Position numbers and translations under genes: made by a program
Part shown: positions 7,926 to 15,304 of the stretch, piece by piece
How positions within the stretch are numbered: position 1 is the stretch's first letter
Layout: each line of letters opens with the position of its first letter
Notes under the pieces: generated by a model
The model's database searches: none
What the model was told of the DNA's origin: nothing
What the model saw: only the letters and a program-made list of their open reading frames with translations
Source of the DNA: Saprospiraceae bacterium
GTDB taxonomy: Bacteria; Bacteroidota; Bacteroidia; Chitinophagales; Saprospiraceae
DNA: 64,000 nt
NCBI GenBank assembly: GCA_016715105.1
Contig: JADKBO010000023.1
Coordinates: 1-64,000 of the forward strand
Direction: 5' to 3'

Positions 7926-8014
7926 TTAAACTGACTGCCACCACCGAACTTGAAATGAAGCACAAAGCTTCATTTAACCACTGAACCGCCAATTTCTTGT
8001 AGCTGCTGTTAGTA
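7923..8014 (-). other. attC-like site, best preserved
   Basis: Outer arms GATTAAACTGACTGCC (7924-7939) and GTAGCTGCTGTTAG (7999-8012) resemble inverted complements of each other, with CTAAC on one end and a degenerate TTAAAC on the other. Inside is a perfect 9-bp stem AAATGAAGC/GCTTCATTT (7953-7961 and 7967-7975) with a 5-base loop. The 92-bp length, imperfect outer arms and strong central stem fit attC architecture. It separates the 60-residue protein gene from the toxin-antitoxin pair. Confidence 0.5.
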
Positions 8015-8023
8015 GCTGGCGTT

Positions 8024-8206
8024 TTATTCTGCGGTTAGAAAAGATTTCATTTCATTCGGCATTGGATAGTGACCATTTTGTCGCATTATTGTAACTATTT
8101 CGCCTAAATGGAATGATAAATGAACTGTTAAGTCTTGAACTATTTTCAACTTTTGCTCAATGTCTTTTTGCTCAATTGTCATTTTGGTAAGTTTCGCTTT
8201 AACCAT
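8024..8206 (-). CDS. Small hypothetical protein, 60 residues
   Basis: The product is a 60-residue helical protein (MVKAKLTKMTIEQKDIEQKL; VTIMRQNGHYPMPNEMKSF) with no recognised domain. It may be a separate gene or the end of the upstream small gene: its ATG lies 25 bases inside the preceding frame. The stop is followed by the attC-like site, so it would be the last gene of its cassette. Confidence 0.5.
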   Translation of the reverse strand: MVKAKLTKMTIEQKDIEQKLKIVQDLTVHLSFHLGEIVTIMRQNGHYPMPNEMKSFLTAE

Positions 8207-8372
8207 TTCATTTGCATTTCAAACCTTGCAATGTTGTCATTCAGTGAACCTTGGTCTACTATTATTTTTCTGCAAACCACGTGTCAATTTCGTTCATTTC
8301 TATTGTGTCGTTATTGCACAGCTTTTTATTTGATAGTCCTGCCAAATTATTAAATGATTTAATATTTGCCAT
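8179..8372 (-). pseudogene. Small hypothetical gene with homopolymer frameshift
   Basis: From the ATG at 8372 the reading MANIKSFNNLAGLSNKKLCN continues to a stop after WFAEK. Adding one A to the run of five there restores IIVDQGSLNDNIARFEMQMK and a stop at 8179, overlapping the next gene. The restored product is about 64 residues. It is the first gene downstream of recombinase remnant C. The function is unknown; truncation or sequence error are both possible. Confidence 0.4.
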
Positions 8373-8567
8373 ACACTTTAGGGAATTGTTATTTGTCAAA
8401 CTAGCTTGTTGAGTGTCCAATTTATCAAAAACTTTAAAGGTGTCAAAAAGAGTCTACAAATAATAAATCTAATTTCATATGTTATTTTTTCTACGCTTAC
8501 GATTGTCTATACACCACTAATGGCGTATATATCGCATTCAAAACTACTAAATATTTATATATCAATA

Positions 8568-8700
8568 TCATCTATGGGCCTTTTTGTCGAGTTTTAGTTG
8601 ATCTGTAACATTTGCATAAATGTCTATTGTCTTGACAGATTGGTTCCCTAGGTCTTTTTGTACAATCCGGATATCAACTCCTTATTTAATTAAATGAGTG
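8568..8700 (-). pseudogene. Tyrosine recombinase 3' remnant, copy C
   Basis: The minus strand reads GVDIRIVQKDLGNQSVKTI then DIYANVTDQLKLDKKAHR and stops at 8568. It aligns with copy B but has LGNQS for LGHQS and YANV for YTHI, so a catalytic-region His is lost. The preceding box gives ATHLIK. The last residues differ from copy B because of an indel. Only the C-terminal 40-45 codons are present. Confidence 0.65.
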
Positions 8701-8834
8701 GCGATGCTATCATCACATTTTGCACCCTTCTCTCATCTTGGTGTGGTCTCAATGGACGTAAATCCGTCCAATATCCGCTAAAACTTGCAGCTGGAATCAA
8801 TCTTTCTTTATTTAAAACAACATGGTGACCCATT

Positions 8835-8919
8835 CAACCCAAGTCAGGGTTGAGAGAAATTGGGATTTGATTCCCCGAGCTTCGCACGGGGCTAATCAAA
8901 TTGAACCCTTTCTGGGTTC
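8835..8919. repeat. Row of three hairpins in repeat copy C
   Basis: Three stems in the order seen at 3640-3725: CAACCC/GGGTTG (8835-8852), TTTGATTCCCCG with CGGGGCTAATCAAA (8866-8900), and GAACCC/GGGTTC (8903-8919). The middle stem and its AGCTTCGCA loop are identical in both copies, although flanking bases differ. Confidence 0.6.
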
Positions 8920-9032
8920 TAGCCAATTCACCAACTTCACCGATCTCAATATTATAATAACCATTCTCCACCAAACAACATCCCTTCCTTCAAAAATAAT
9001 CCCCCCCTCTCCCTTTTTCAAAACCCAAACCG

Positions 9033-9040
9033 TACTTTTG
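9033..9040 (+). promoter_or_regulatory. -7 box upstream of uvrA
   Basis: TACTTTTG fits the Bacteroidota -7 consensus TAnnTTTG and lies 66 bases before the uvrA ATG. No clear TTG is visible at the -33 position, so this is a moderate call. Confidence 0.4.
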
Positions 9041-9105
9041 TCGTTGTCTCACTGACAAGCTTTAATGCATTCTTTAAAATGTAGCTACCTAAAAATTAAC
9101 TATTT

Positions 9106-11949
9106 ATGGCTGATGCCCCCATTTATACAGAGCTCGATCATATCCATGTGATCGGTGCCAAAGAAAATAACCTCAAAGACATTTCCATCAAAATACCACG
9201 CGATAAGTTGGTGGTTATCACAGGATTAAGTGGCAGTGGTAAGTCTTCATTGGCTTTCGACACCATCTATGCTGAGGGTCAACGGCGGTACATGGAGACG
9301 TTTTCTGCGTATGCAAGGCAATTTCTCGGCAATATGGATCGTCCTGAGGTGGAGAAAATTGATGGGCTTAGTCCGGTAATTTCGATCGAACAAAAAACCA
9401 CAGCTTGGAATCCTCGCTCTACCGTTGGCACTACTACTGAGATTTATGATTTCTTGCGACTTCTTTTTGCCAGAATTGGTGAGGCATATTCCCACACGAC
9501 GGGTAAAAGAATGATCAAATACACGGAAGAAGCCATCATTGATCATATTTATTCACACTTTCAAGGCAAAAAAATTGTCATTTTAGCGCCTGTTGTAAGG
9601 GGAAGAAAAGGGCATTATCGGGAGCTTTTTGACCAAACACGAAAGAAGGGATATACCAAAGTAAGGGTGGATGGCGTCATCGTAGATTTGGAAGAAAATT
9701 ATCAGGTCGACCGTTTCAAAACGCATGATATTGAGGTGGTCATTGATCGCATAAAAGTGGAGGCAGATAAAAGGGCGAGGATCAGTTCTTCTTTATCAAC
9801 GGCATTCAGAATGGGTAATGACCTCATCTTTGTGCTCAATCTGGACGATGACATTGTAGCGCCTTTTTCCAAACAATTGATGGACCCAGACTCTGGGGTT
9901 TCTTACGAAGAACCTTCGCCCAACAGTTTTTCATTCAACTCTCCATATGGCAGTTGCGAAACGTGCAAAGGATTGGGTGAAACGTTTGAGGCAGATCTCA
10001 ATCTCGTCATTCCTGACCCGAGCAAAAGCATCAATGAAGAAGGCATCAAGCCATTTGGTGCAGTGCGCGACAATACCACTTTTGCGCAATTGAAAGCCAT
10101 TGCTAAAAAATTCAAATTTTCATTCAGCGATCCAGTGGAGTCCATTCCAAAAGAAGCTTTGGAAGTAATTCTGAATGGCGGCGACAGTACTTTTGGTGGC
10201 AAATATGACTACATACCTCACGATTATGTCTACAATTTGGGCGAAAAAGGTCTGCTCAATATGTTGAAATCTTGGTACGAAGAAACTACTTCTGAAAAAA
10301 TAAGAAGTTGGGCAGAGGAATTCATGACCGTAGTGACCTGTCCCACGTGTGATGGTTACAGGCTCAAGCGCGATTCACTTTATTTCAAACTTGGTGGTAA
10401 ACACATCGGACAATTGGCTCAAATGGATATCAGCGAATTGCGCACTTTTATTGGTGGTTTACCTGATCATCTGGATGAAAAACAAAAAGCCATCTCTGCA
10501 GAAATTCTGAAAGAAATTGCCATGCGTCTTGATTTTCTGCTCGAAGTCGGTCTTGATTATCTTTCTCTGGATCGACCTACGAGAACACTCAGCGGTGGAG
10601 AATCGCAACGCACTAGGTTAGCCACGCAAATTGGTAGTCAGCTGACAGGCATTACTTACATCATGGATGAGCCAAGTATTGGTTTGCACCAACGCGACAA
10701 TCACCGACTCATCAAAGCCTTGAAAAACCTCACGGAGATAGGCAATTCAGTATTGGTTGTAGAACACGATAAAGACATCATGCTTGCATCCGATTATTTG
10801 ATTGACATGGGCCCAGGAGCTGGTTTGCATGGCGGTGGAATTGTGGCAGAAGGAACTCCGGAAGAATTCATGAAATTGGAAAGCACGACTGCTGACTATT
10901 TGGCGGATCGAATAAAAATTGAAATTCCTAAAAAAAGACGCAAAGGAAATGGGCATGTTTTAAAGTTGAATGGTGCAAAAGGTCATAATCTGAAGGATGT
11001 TTCGATCGAAATTCCTCTTGGCACATTGGTTTTAGTAACTGGTGTTTCTGGTAGTGGTAAATCTTCTTTGATCAACGAAACGCTCTACCATATTTTGCGT
11101 AAACATTTTTATAATAGTTTGCAAAAACCGCTTGAATACGAAAGCATTGAAGGTTTGGAACATTTGGACAAAGTCATAGAAATTGACCAGTCACCCATAG
11201 GCCGAACTCCCAGATCAAATCCAGCAACTTACATTGGTGTATTTGACGACATTAGAAAAATATATGCTACTCACCCAGAGGCTAAAATCAGAGGGTATAA
11301 ACCAGGTAGATTTTCTTTTAATGTCTCAGGGGGTAGATGTGAAACTTGTCAAGGTGCCGGTAGAAAGGTGATTGAAATGAATTTCCTCCCAGATGTTTTA
11401 GTGGATTGCGAAACATGTATGGGCAAAAGGTATAATAGAGAGACCTTAGAAATACTTTTTAAAGGAAAATCGATTTCTGATATTTTGGAAATGAGTGTAG
11501 AAGAAGCCGCACCATTTTTTGAGAACATTCCAAATATTTATAGAAAACTCAAAACCCTGGATAGTGTCGGTTTGGGTTACATCACGCTCGGACAACAAGC
11601 CACTACCCTTTCTGGTGGTGAGGCCCAAAGGGTAAAACTATCTGAGGAGTTGTCTAAAAAAGACACTGGCAATACCATTTACATATTGGATGAACCAACA
11701 ACGGGTTTGCATTTTCAAGACATCAAACACTTGATTGAGGTACTCGACCGACTTGTCAACAAAGGCAATACGGTCATTGTCATAGAGCACAACATGGACG
11801 TCATAAAAGTAGCTGATTATGTGATTGATGTGGGACCAGAAGCTGGTAGAAATGGAGGCAATATCGTTTTTCAAGGAGCACCAGAAAAATTGATCAAAAT
11901 TAAAAATAGCCATACAGCTACTTATTTGAAGGCAGAATTTAAGAATTAG
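9106..11949 (+). CDS. uvrA: Excinuclease ABC subunit A
   Basis: UvrA is the DNA-damage-sensing ATPase of nucleotide excision repair; with UvrB it scans DNA and hands lesions to UvrC. The 947-residue length is normal. Two ABC modules are visible: Walker A GLSGSGKSS near 40 with signature LSGGESQRTRLA and Walker B YIMDEPSIGLHQRD, and the second set GVSGSGKSS, LSGGEAQRVKLS and YILDEPTTGLHFQD. The C-terminal zinc finger is present (CETCQGAG and CETCMGKRYN). The first zinc module keeps only its second CxxC (CETCKGLG): the first pair is replaced by DPDSG. A TAnnTTTG box lies upstream. No close neighbour on the same strand, so it is probably monocistronic. Confidence 0.98.
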   Translation: MADAPIYTELDHIHVIGAKENNLKDISIKIPRDKLVVITGLSGSGKSSLAFDTIYAEGQRRYMETFSAYARQFLGNMDRPEVEKIDGLSPVISIEQKTTAWNPRSTVGTTTEIYDFLRLLFARIGEAYSHTTGKRMIKYTEEAIIDHIYSHFQGKKIVILAPVVRGRKGHYRELFDQTRKKGYTKVRVDGVIVDLEENYQVDRFKTHDIEVVIDRIKVEADKRARISSSLSTAFRMGNDLIFVLNLDDDIVAPFSKQLMDPDSGVSYEEPSPNSFSFNSPYGSCETCKGLGETFEADLNLVIPDPSKSINEEGIKPFGAVRDNTTFAQLKAIAKKFKFSFSDPVESIPKEALEVILNGGDSTFGGKYDYIPHDYVYNLGEKGLLNMLKSWYEETTSEKIRSWAEEFMTVVTCPTCDGYRLKRDSLYFKLGGKHIGQLAQMDISELRTFIGGLPDHLDEKQKAISAEILKEIAMRLDFLLEVGLDYLSLDRPTRTLSGGESQRTRLATQIGSQLTGITYIMDEPSIGLHQRDNHRLIKALKNLTEIGNSVLVVEHDKDIMLASDYLIDMGPGAGLHGGGIVAEGTPEEFMKLESTTADYLADRIKIEIPKKRRKGNGHVLKLNGAKGHNLKDVSIEIPLGTLVLVTGVSGSGKSSLINETLYHILRKHFYNSLQKPLEYESIEGLEHLDKVIEIDQSPIGRTPRSNPATYIGVFDDIRKIYATHPEAKIRGYKPGRFSFNVSGGRCETCQGAGRKVIEMNFLPDVLVDCETCMGKRYNRETLEILFKGKSISDILEMSVEEAAPFFENIPNIYRKLKTLDSVGLGYITLGQQATTLSGGEAQRVKLSEELSKKDTGNTIYILDEPTTGLHFQDIKHLIEVLDRLVNKGNTVIVIEHNMDVIKVADYVIDVGPEAGRNGGNIVFQGAPEKLIKIKNSHTATYLKAEFKN

Positions 11950-12018
11950 AGTTCGAAAAAGTAATAAAAAGAAAGAAGAAAGTTAACTGTTTTATGTGCC
12001 CTCGGGGTACTTTTTACT

Positions 12019-13050
12019 CTACTTCCAGGATTCAGGGACTTGGAAGTGCGTGCCTGGTAAACCTAACTTTAAGGCCTGTTTTTCTGTTCTTTCAATTAAA
12101 TCATAAACTCGATTGGCTTCTACATCATTGGTTTCTTCAGCAATCAAAAGCGCTGCATAATTTTTAGCACGGTCAAAATCATCCATCCAATAATAAGCCA
12201 TGGAAATATTGAATAAACAGGCATATCGGATAAAACTTTCGTCAGATTCGTTGTATTCGGGTAGTTTATTGATCCAAAATTCAATGGCTGGTTGAATTTT
12301 TTTGCGGTACTTCTCTGTATTCGAAGTTTTCAACTGGTTGAAAGCGGATTCTACAATTTTATTGTTGGAATAGAATTTTTTGAAATCCCGATGATTTTCG
12401 TCCTTAATGATTCTGAAATCAACGCTGCTGGTAGCCTCTAAAAATCCAAAATGTTGATTTATTTCGGTATTGATGGCCTCAAAACCTGATTTGATCAACG
12501 AGCTTTTTATTTCATTCACCTCTGTATTTCCATTTTTAAACCACCATTCATCACATTCCTTGATGGTTTTGAAAGAGGATGATTGATATGTTTCTCTTTT
12601 ATCTCGATTGACGACAATCACTTCATGCATCAAACTAGAATCTGGTCGGTAAATGCGATAAGAAACCAAGTTGCTGTAGGCAAGTTCACGCTGATAAACT
12701 TCAAAAGGATTGCCCTCTTTATCCATCCGAGTGCTGGTTTTCATGCCTTTGTCATAAAAATATCCTGTGCCTACGTACATACTGATCATGACATCTGGAG
12801 ATTTAGAATCTTCCTTAAAGCCCTTTAGGCTGACTTTGTTTTGCAGACTTGCAAAGCTATTTCCTAAGGCGTAAAGATCTTGAATATTTTGCCGATCAAT
12901 ATCCACCGAATAGGTCCGGACTGAATCTCCCAGTTTTTCTTGAGGCAATTTGATGAAAGGGGCTTTTACCACTAAATCTGAATATCCCGATCTAAAACAA
13001 GACGACAGCAACACGGCTATAGGTATCAAAAGGAAAAATTGCTTTGTCAT
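12019..13050 (-). CDS. Uncharacterised lipoprotein with TPR-like C-terminus
   Basis: The 343-residue product begins with a lipoprotein signal peptide (MTKQFFLLIPIAVLLSSCF; lipobox LSSC, Cys18), so it is probably anchored in the outer membrane facing the periplasm. Residues 25-200 form a mixed alpha/beta domain I cannot name. The C-terminal part (YACLFNISMAYYWMDDFDRA, then YAALLIAEETNDVEAN) looks like one or two TPR units. It resembles Bacteroidota lipoproteins of the DUF6340 type, but that assignment is uncertain. It lies 54 bases downstream of the LptG-like permease gene and may be co-transcribed with it. Confidence 0.75.
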   Translation of the reverse strand: MTKQFFLLIPIAVLLSSCFRSGYSDLVVKAPFIKLPQEKLGDSVRTYSVDIDRQNIQDLYALGNSFASLQNKVSLKGFKEDSKSPDVMISMYVGTGYFYDKGMKTSTRMDKEGNPFEVYQRELAYSNLVSYRIYRPDSSLMHEVIVVNRDKRETYQSSSFKTIKECDEWWFKNGNTEVNEIKSSLIKSGFEAINTEINQHFGFLEATSSVDFRIIKDENHRDFKKFYSNNKIVESAFNQLKTSNTEKYRKKIQPAIEFWINKLPEYNESDESFIRYACLFNISMAYYWMDDFDRAKNYAALLIAEETNDVEANRVYDLIERTEKQALKLGLPGTHFQVPESWK

Positions 13051-13103
13051 GTTAGTCTTTAATCAAGTGACTCTTTAGATTTACTAACTTCAAAATGGAT
13101 CTT

Positions 13104-14192
13104 TTATTTTTGCGCTCTTAAATATAAAAAATAAGCCACAAAACTGAAAACTATATTAGGAACCCAAACACCCACTGAAGCAGGAATGGAAAGGTTGCTG
13201 GCAAAGGTGATCGAAAATTTGGAAATTATGACAAAGGCTGCTCCTATGATGATGCCCATGGCCAGGTGAAATCCCATTCCACCGCGTACTTTTCTTGAAG
13301 CAACGCTCACTCCTATGATCGTGAGTATGATGATGGTGAAAGGATCGGCAGTTCTTCGGTACAATTCAATGACGTATTTTTTGGCGGTGTCCATTCCTTT
13401 GGCCCTTTCTCCCGCTATGAAAGCCCTCAAATCCGAAGTAGAAAGCATTTCCATCTGTCTGCTGTACCTTACAAAATCATCTGGTACGAATGGATATTTC
13501 ACCAACTTTTGAGTGTCAGGAAACACCACCAGATTTTCCCTCAAGCTATCAATCTTATGAATTTCATAATTGATCATGCGCCATTTTCCGCTATCAGGCA
13601 AATAAGTCAGTCTTTCTGCTTTTAAAATCTCTACAAGTTTATTGTTTTTGAATGTCTCTACCCGGAAGTTATAAGCTGTGCTATCCCTGGAGCTAAACAT
13701 TCTGAAATAGGCCTTTTCATTGGGCGAAATATAAAAATGCTGATCTGCTGCAACGGTCGATTTACTCGTTCGCCGAATGTATTCTGACTCAAATTCGTTT
13801 TTGATCCGATTGCTGTTGGGAATCAGGTAGTTATTGCCCAGCCACAATAAAACCGATAAAAAGATGGCGGCAACAAAGTACGGCCTCAACAATCGATCAT
13901 AACTCACTCCAGCGGCTAGAATGGAAACAATTTCCGATTCTCTGGCAAGTCTACTGGTAAAAAAGATCACTGCAAGTAGCGCAAAAAGGGGCCAAAGCAA
14001 GCCATTGATCCATGGTATAAAATTGAGATAATAGTCTTTAATGATGTGCCCAACGGTAGTATCCGCAGCTAAAAACTTATCTACTTTTTCAAAAAAATCG
14101 ATACAAATGGCAATCAAAGTGATCATCAAAATGGTGAAGGTAAAAGTCACCAAGTAATTTTTTATGATGTACCAATCTAGTTTTTTCAGCAA
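13104..14192 (-). CDS. LptF/LptG family permease
   Basis: The 362-residue product is a YjgP/YjgQ family inner-membrane protein, a component of the LptBFG transporter that drives lipopolysaccharide toward the outer membrane. Three N-terminal membrane helices (from LDWYIIKNYLVTFTFTILM to NGLLWPLFALLAVIFF) carry the conserved SRLARESEIVSILAAGVS coupling-helix motif. A periplasmic beta-jellyroll follows (about 130-260), then three C-terminal helices from about 285. This is the LptG-type arrangement; Bacteroidota often have several copies, so I leave the symbol open. Confidence 0.9.
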   Translation of the reverse strand: MLKKLDWYIIKNYLVTFTFTILMITLIAICIDFFEKVDKFLAADTTVGHIIKDYYLNFIPWINGLLWPLFALLAVIFFTSRLARESEIVSILAAGVSYDRLLRPYFVAAIFLSVLLWLGNNYLIPNSNRIKNEFESEYIRRTSKSTVAADQHFYISPNEKAYFRMFSSRDSTAYNFRVETFKNNKLVEILKAERLTYLPDSGKWRMINYEIHKIDSLRENLVVFPDTQKLVKYPFVPDDFVRYSRQMEMLSTSDLRAFIAGERAKGMDTAKKYVIELYRRTADPFTIIILTIIGVSVASRKVRGGMGFHLAMGIIIGAAFVIISKFSITFASNLSIPASVGVWVPNIVFSFVAYFLYLRAQK

Positions 14193-14281
14193 TGGATTTA
14201 TGTATTATATCTTTCAAAAATAGTTAATTATGGCAAATTTCGTGAGCATCTATCTATTTGCATTGTGGAATTGCAGTTAAA

Positions 14282-15289
14282 TTATTGCTTGAAGGCCATA
14301 AGCACTTTAGTGAACTCATCAATTAATTCCTTTCCACCTGGAGAAAATTGGTCATATTTTTTTGATTCGAATGCTTCTGCTGCAAGGGCAAAATTATCTG
14401 CCATGATCTCATCAGGATGGATGATGTATTGGGTATTGTCCTTTATTTTTTCAAAAAAACCTTCCATGGATTTAAGAGCAGCTGGAATAGTGTCCACCTT
14501 ACCATTGGCTTCGATATCATAAAAATCAAAATTGATGTAATCAAAAAATGCAGGAGCTGAGGCATCATATTTTGGAAGTTTGGAGGTAAGCACTGGAATC
14601 ACCAAATCATCTTGCAATTTAATGGCGTAATCGTAGTTTGCTCCGTCGGGATTGGTCAAAACATTGTTTGAAAGTGCTTCATCAAACTTCAATTTTATGC
14701 CATGACTTTCAAATCCAATCAGGCCATAGGCAGATTTTCTCAAGTTTGGATATTTTCTAGATAGAATGTGCCAAAGCTCGTGATACATGGTTGTGATGTT
14801 GGATTTCCAATCTTTTTTGAATTCATCTTCTGGAATAAAAATGGTATTTTCTCTTGTATAAAAAGTACCTGCACCATAATGTCCAAGTTTTATTTTTACA
14901 ATGTTGACTTCATCAATCAATAATGCAGGATTGAGCACCTCCAAGTTTTTCCTCAAATAGTAAAACATAGAATCCACGTAAGCTTTGTCTGCCGAACTTG
15001 GATTACTTACTTGTGTTTTTAGAAAAGGAATAAATGCCTTTAAAGCTGATGCTCTATCTGGATAACCCGCTGTATTTTTCATTTGAATGGCCATTTCCAA
15101 AGCAGAAATCTGATCAAAAAAACCATCAGAGTTGTCTGTGGTAATCAATTTTGCAGCTTTAACACTGTCTACCAATGTTACCTTAAAAACTGTTTTCACA
15201 TCTGATTTGGAAGCTTTGCAAGCAACTCCGAAATGAATCAATAAAACCCAGAAAAATAGGAGGAATTTGTACTTTTTGAATGGCAACAT
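14282..15289 (-). CDS. Putative zinc metallopeptidase lipoprotein
   Basis: The 335-residue product has a signal peptide with a lipobox-like GVACK, so the Cys near 24 may be lipidated. The central sequence YHELWHILSRKYP contains HELWH, an exact HExxH zinc-binding motif. A possible third ligand is the Glu in HPDEIMADNFAL near 310, a pattern seen in gluzincin-like peptidases. I do not recognise the family. It lies between tex and the LptG-like gene on the same strand, 15 bases downstream of nothing related (tex ends at 15305 on its other side). Substrate unknown. Confidence 0.7.
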   Translation of the reverse strand: MLPFKKYKFLLFFWVLLIHFGVACKASKSDVKTVFKVTLVDSVKAAKLITTDNSDGFFDQISALEMAIQMKNTAGYPDRASALKAFIPFLKTQVSNPSSADKAYVDSMFYYLRKNLEVLNPALLIDEVNIVKIKLGHYGAGTFYTRENTIFIPEDEFKKDWKSNITTMYHELWHILSRKYPNLRKSAYGLIGFESHGIKLKFDEALSNNVLTNPDGANYDYAIKLQDDLVIPVLTSKLPKYDASAPAFFDYINFDFYDIEANGKVDTIPAALKSMEGFFEKIKDNTQYIIHPDEIMADNFALAAEAFESKKYDQFSPGGKELIDEFTKVLMAFKQ

Positions 15290-15304
15290 GGATAAAATTT
15301 AGTG

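Larger units (their letters stand above)
8490..8945. repeat. Long direct repeat, copy C
   Basis: This is the second copy of the repeat seen at 3,306-3,775, with the same order of parts: a short hairpin (ACACCACTAATGGCGT), the AAAACTACTAAATATTTAT block, the recombinase remnant, the unassigned block (CCAATATCCGCTAAAACTTG), and three hairpins. It marks the right end of the accessory region, about 160 bases before uvrA. Confidence 0.75.

Noticed and set aside
1..8945. A prophage or IS element as the explanation of the accessory region
   Set aside because: No phage structural genes, transposase or terminal repeats with target duplications were seen; only recombinase 3' remnants.
9247..9546. Minus-strand frames inside uvrA
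   Set aside because: Antisense shadows of a highly conserved gene, with no start context.
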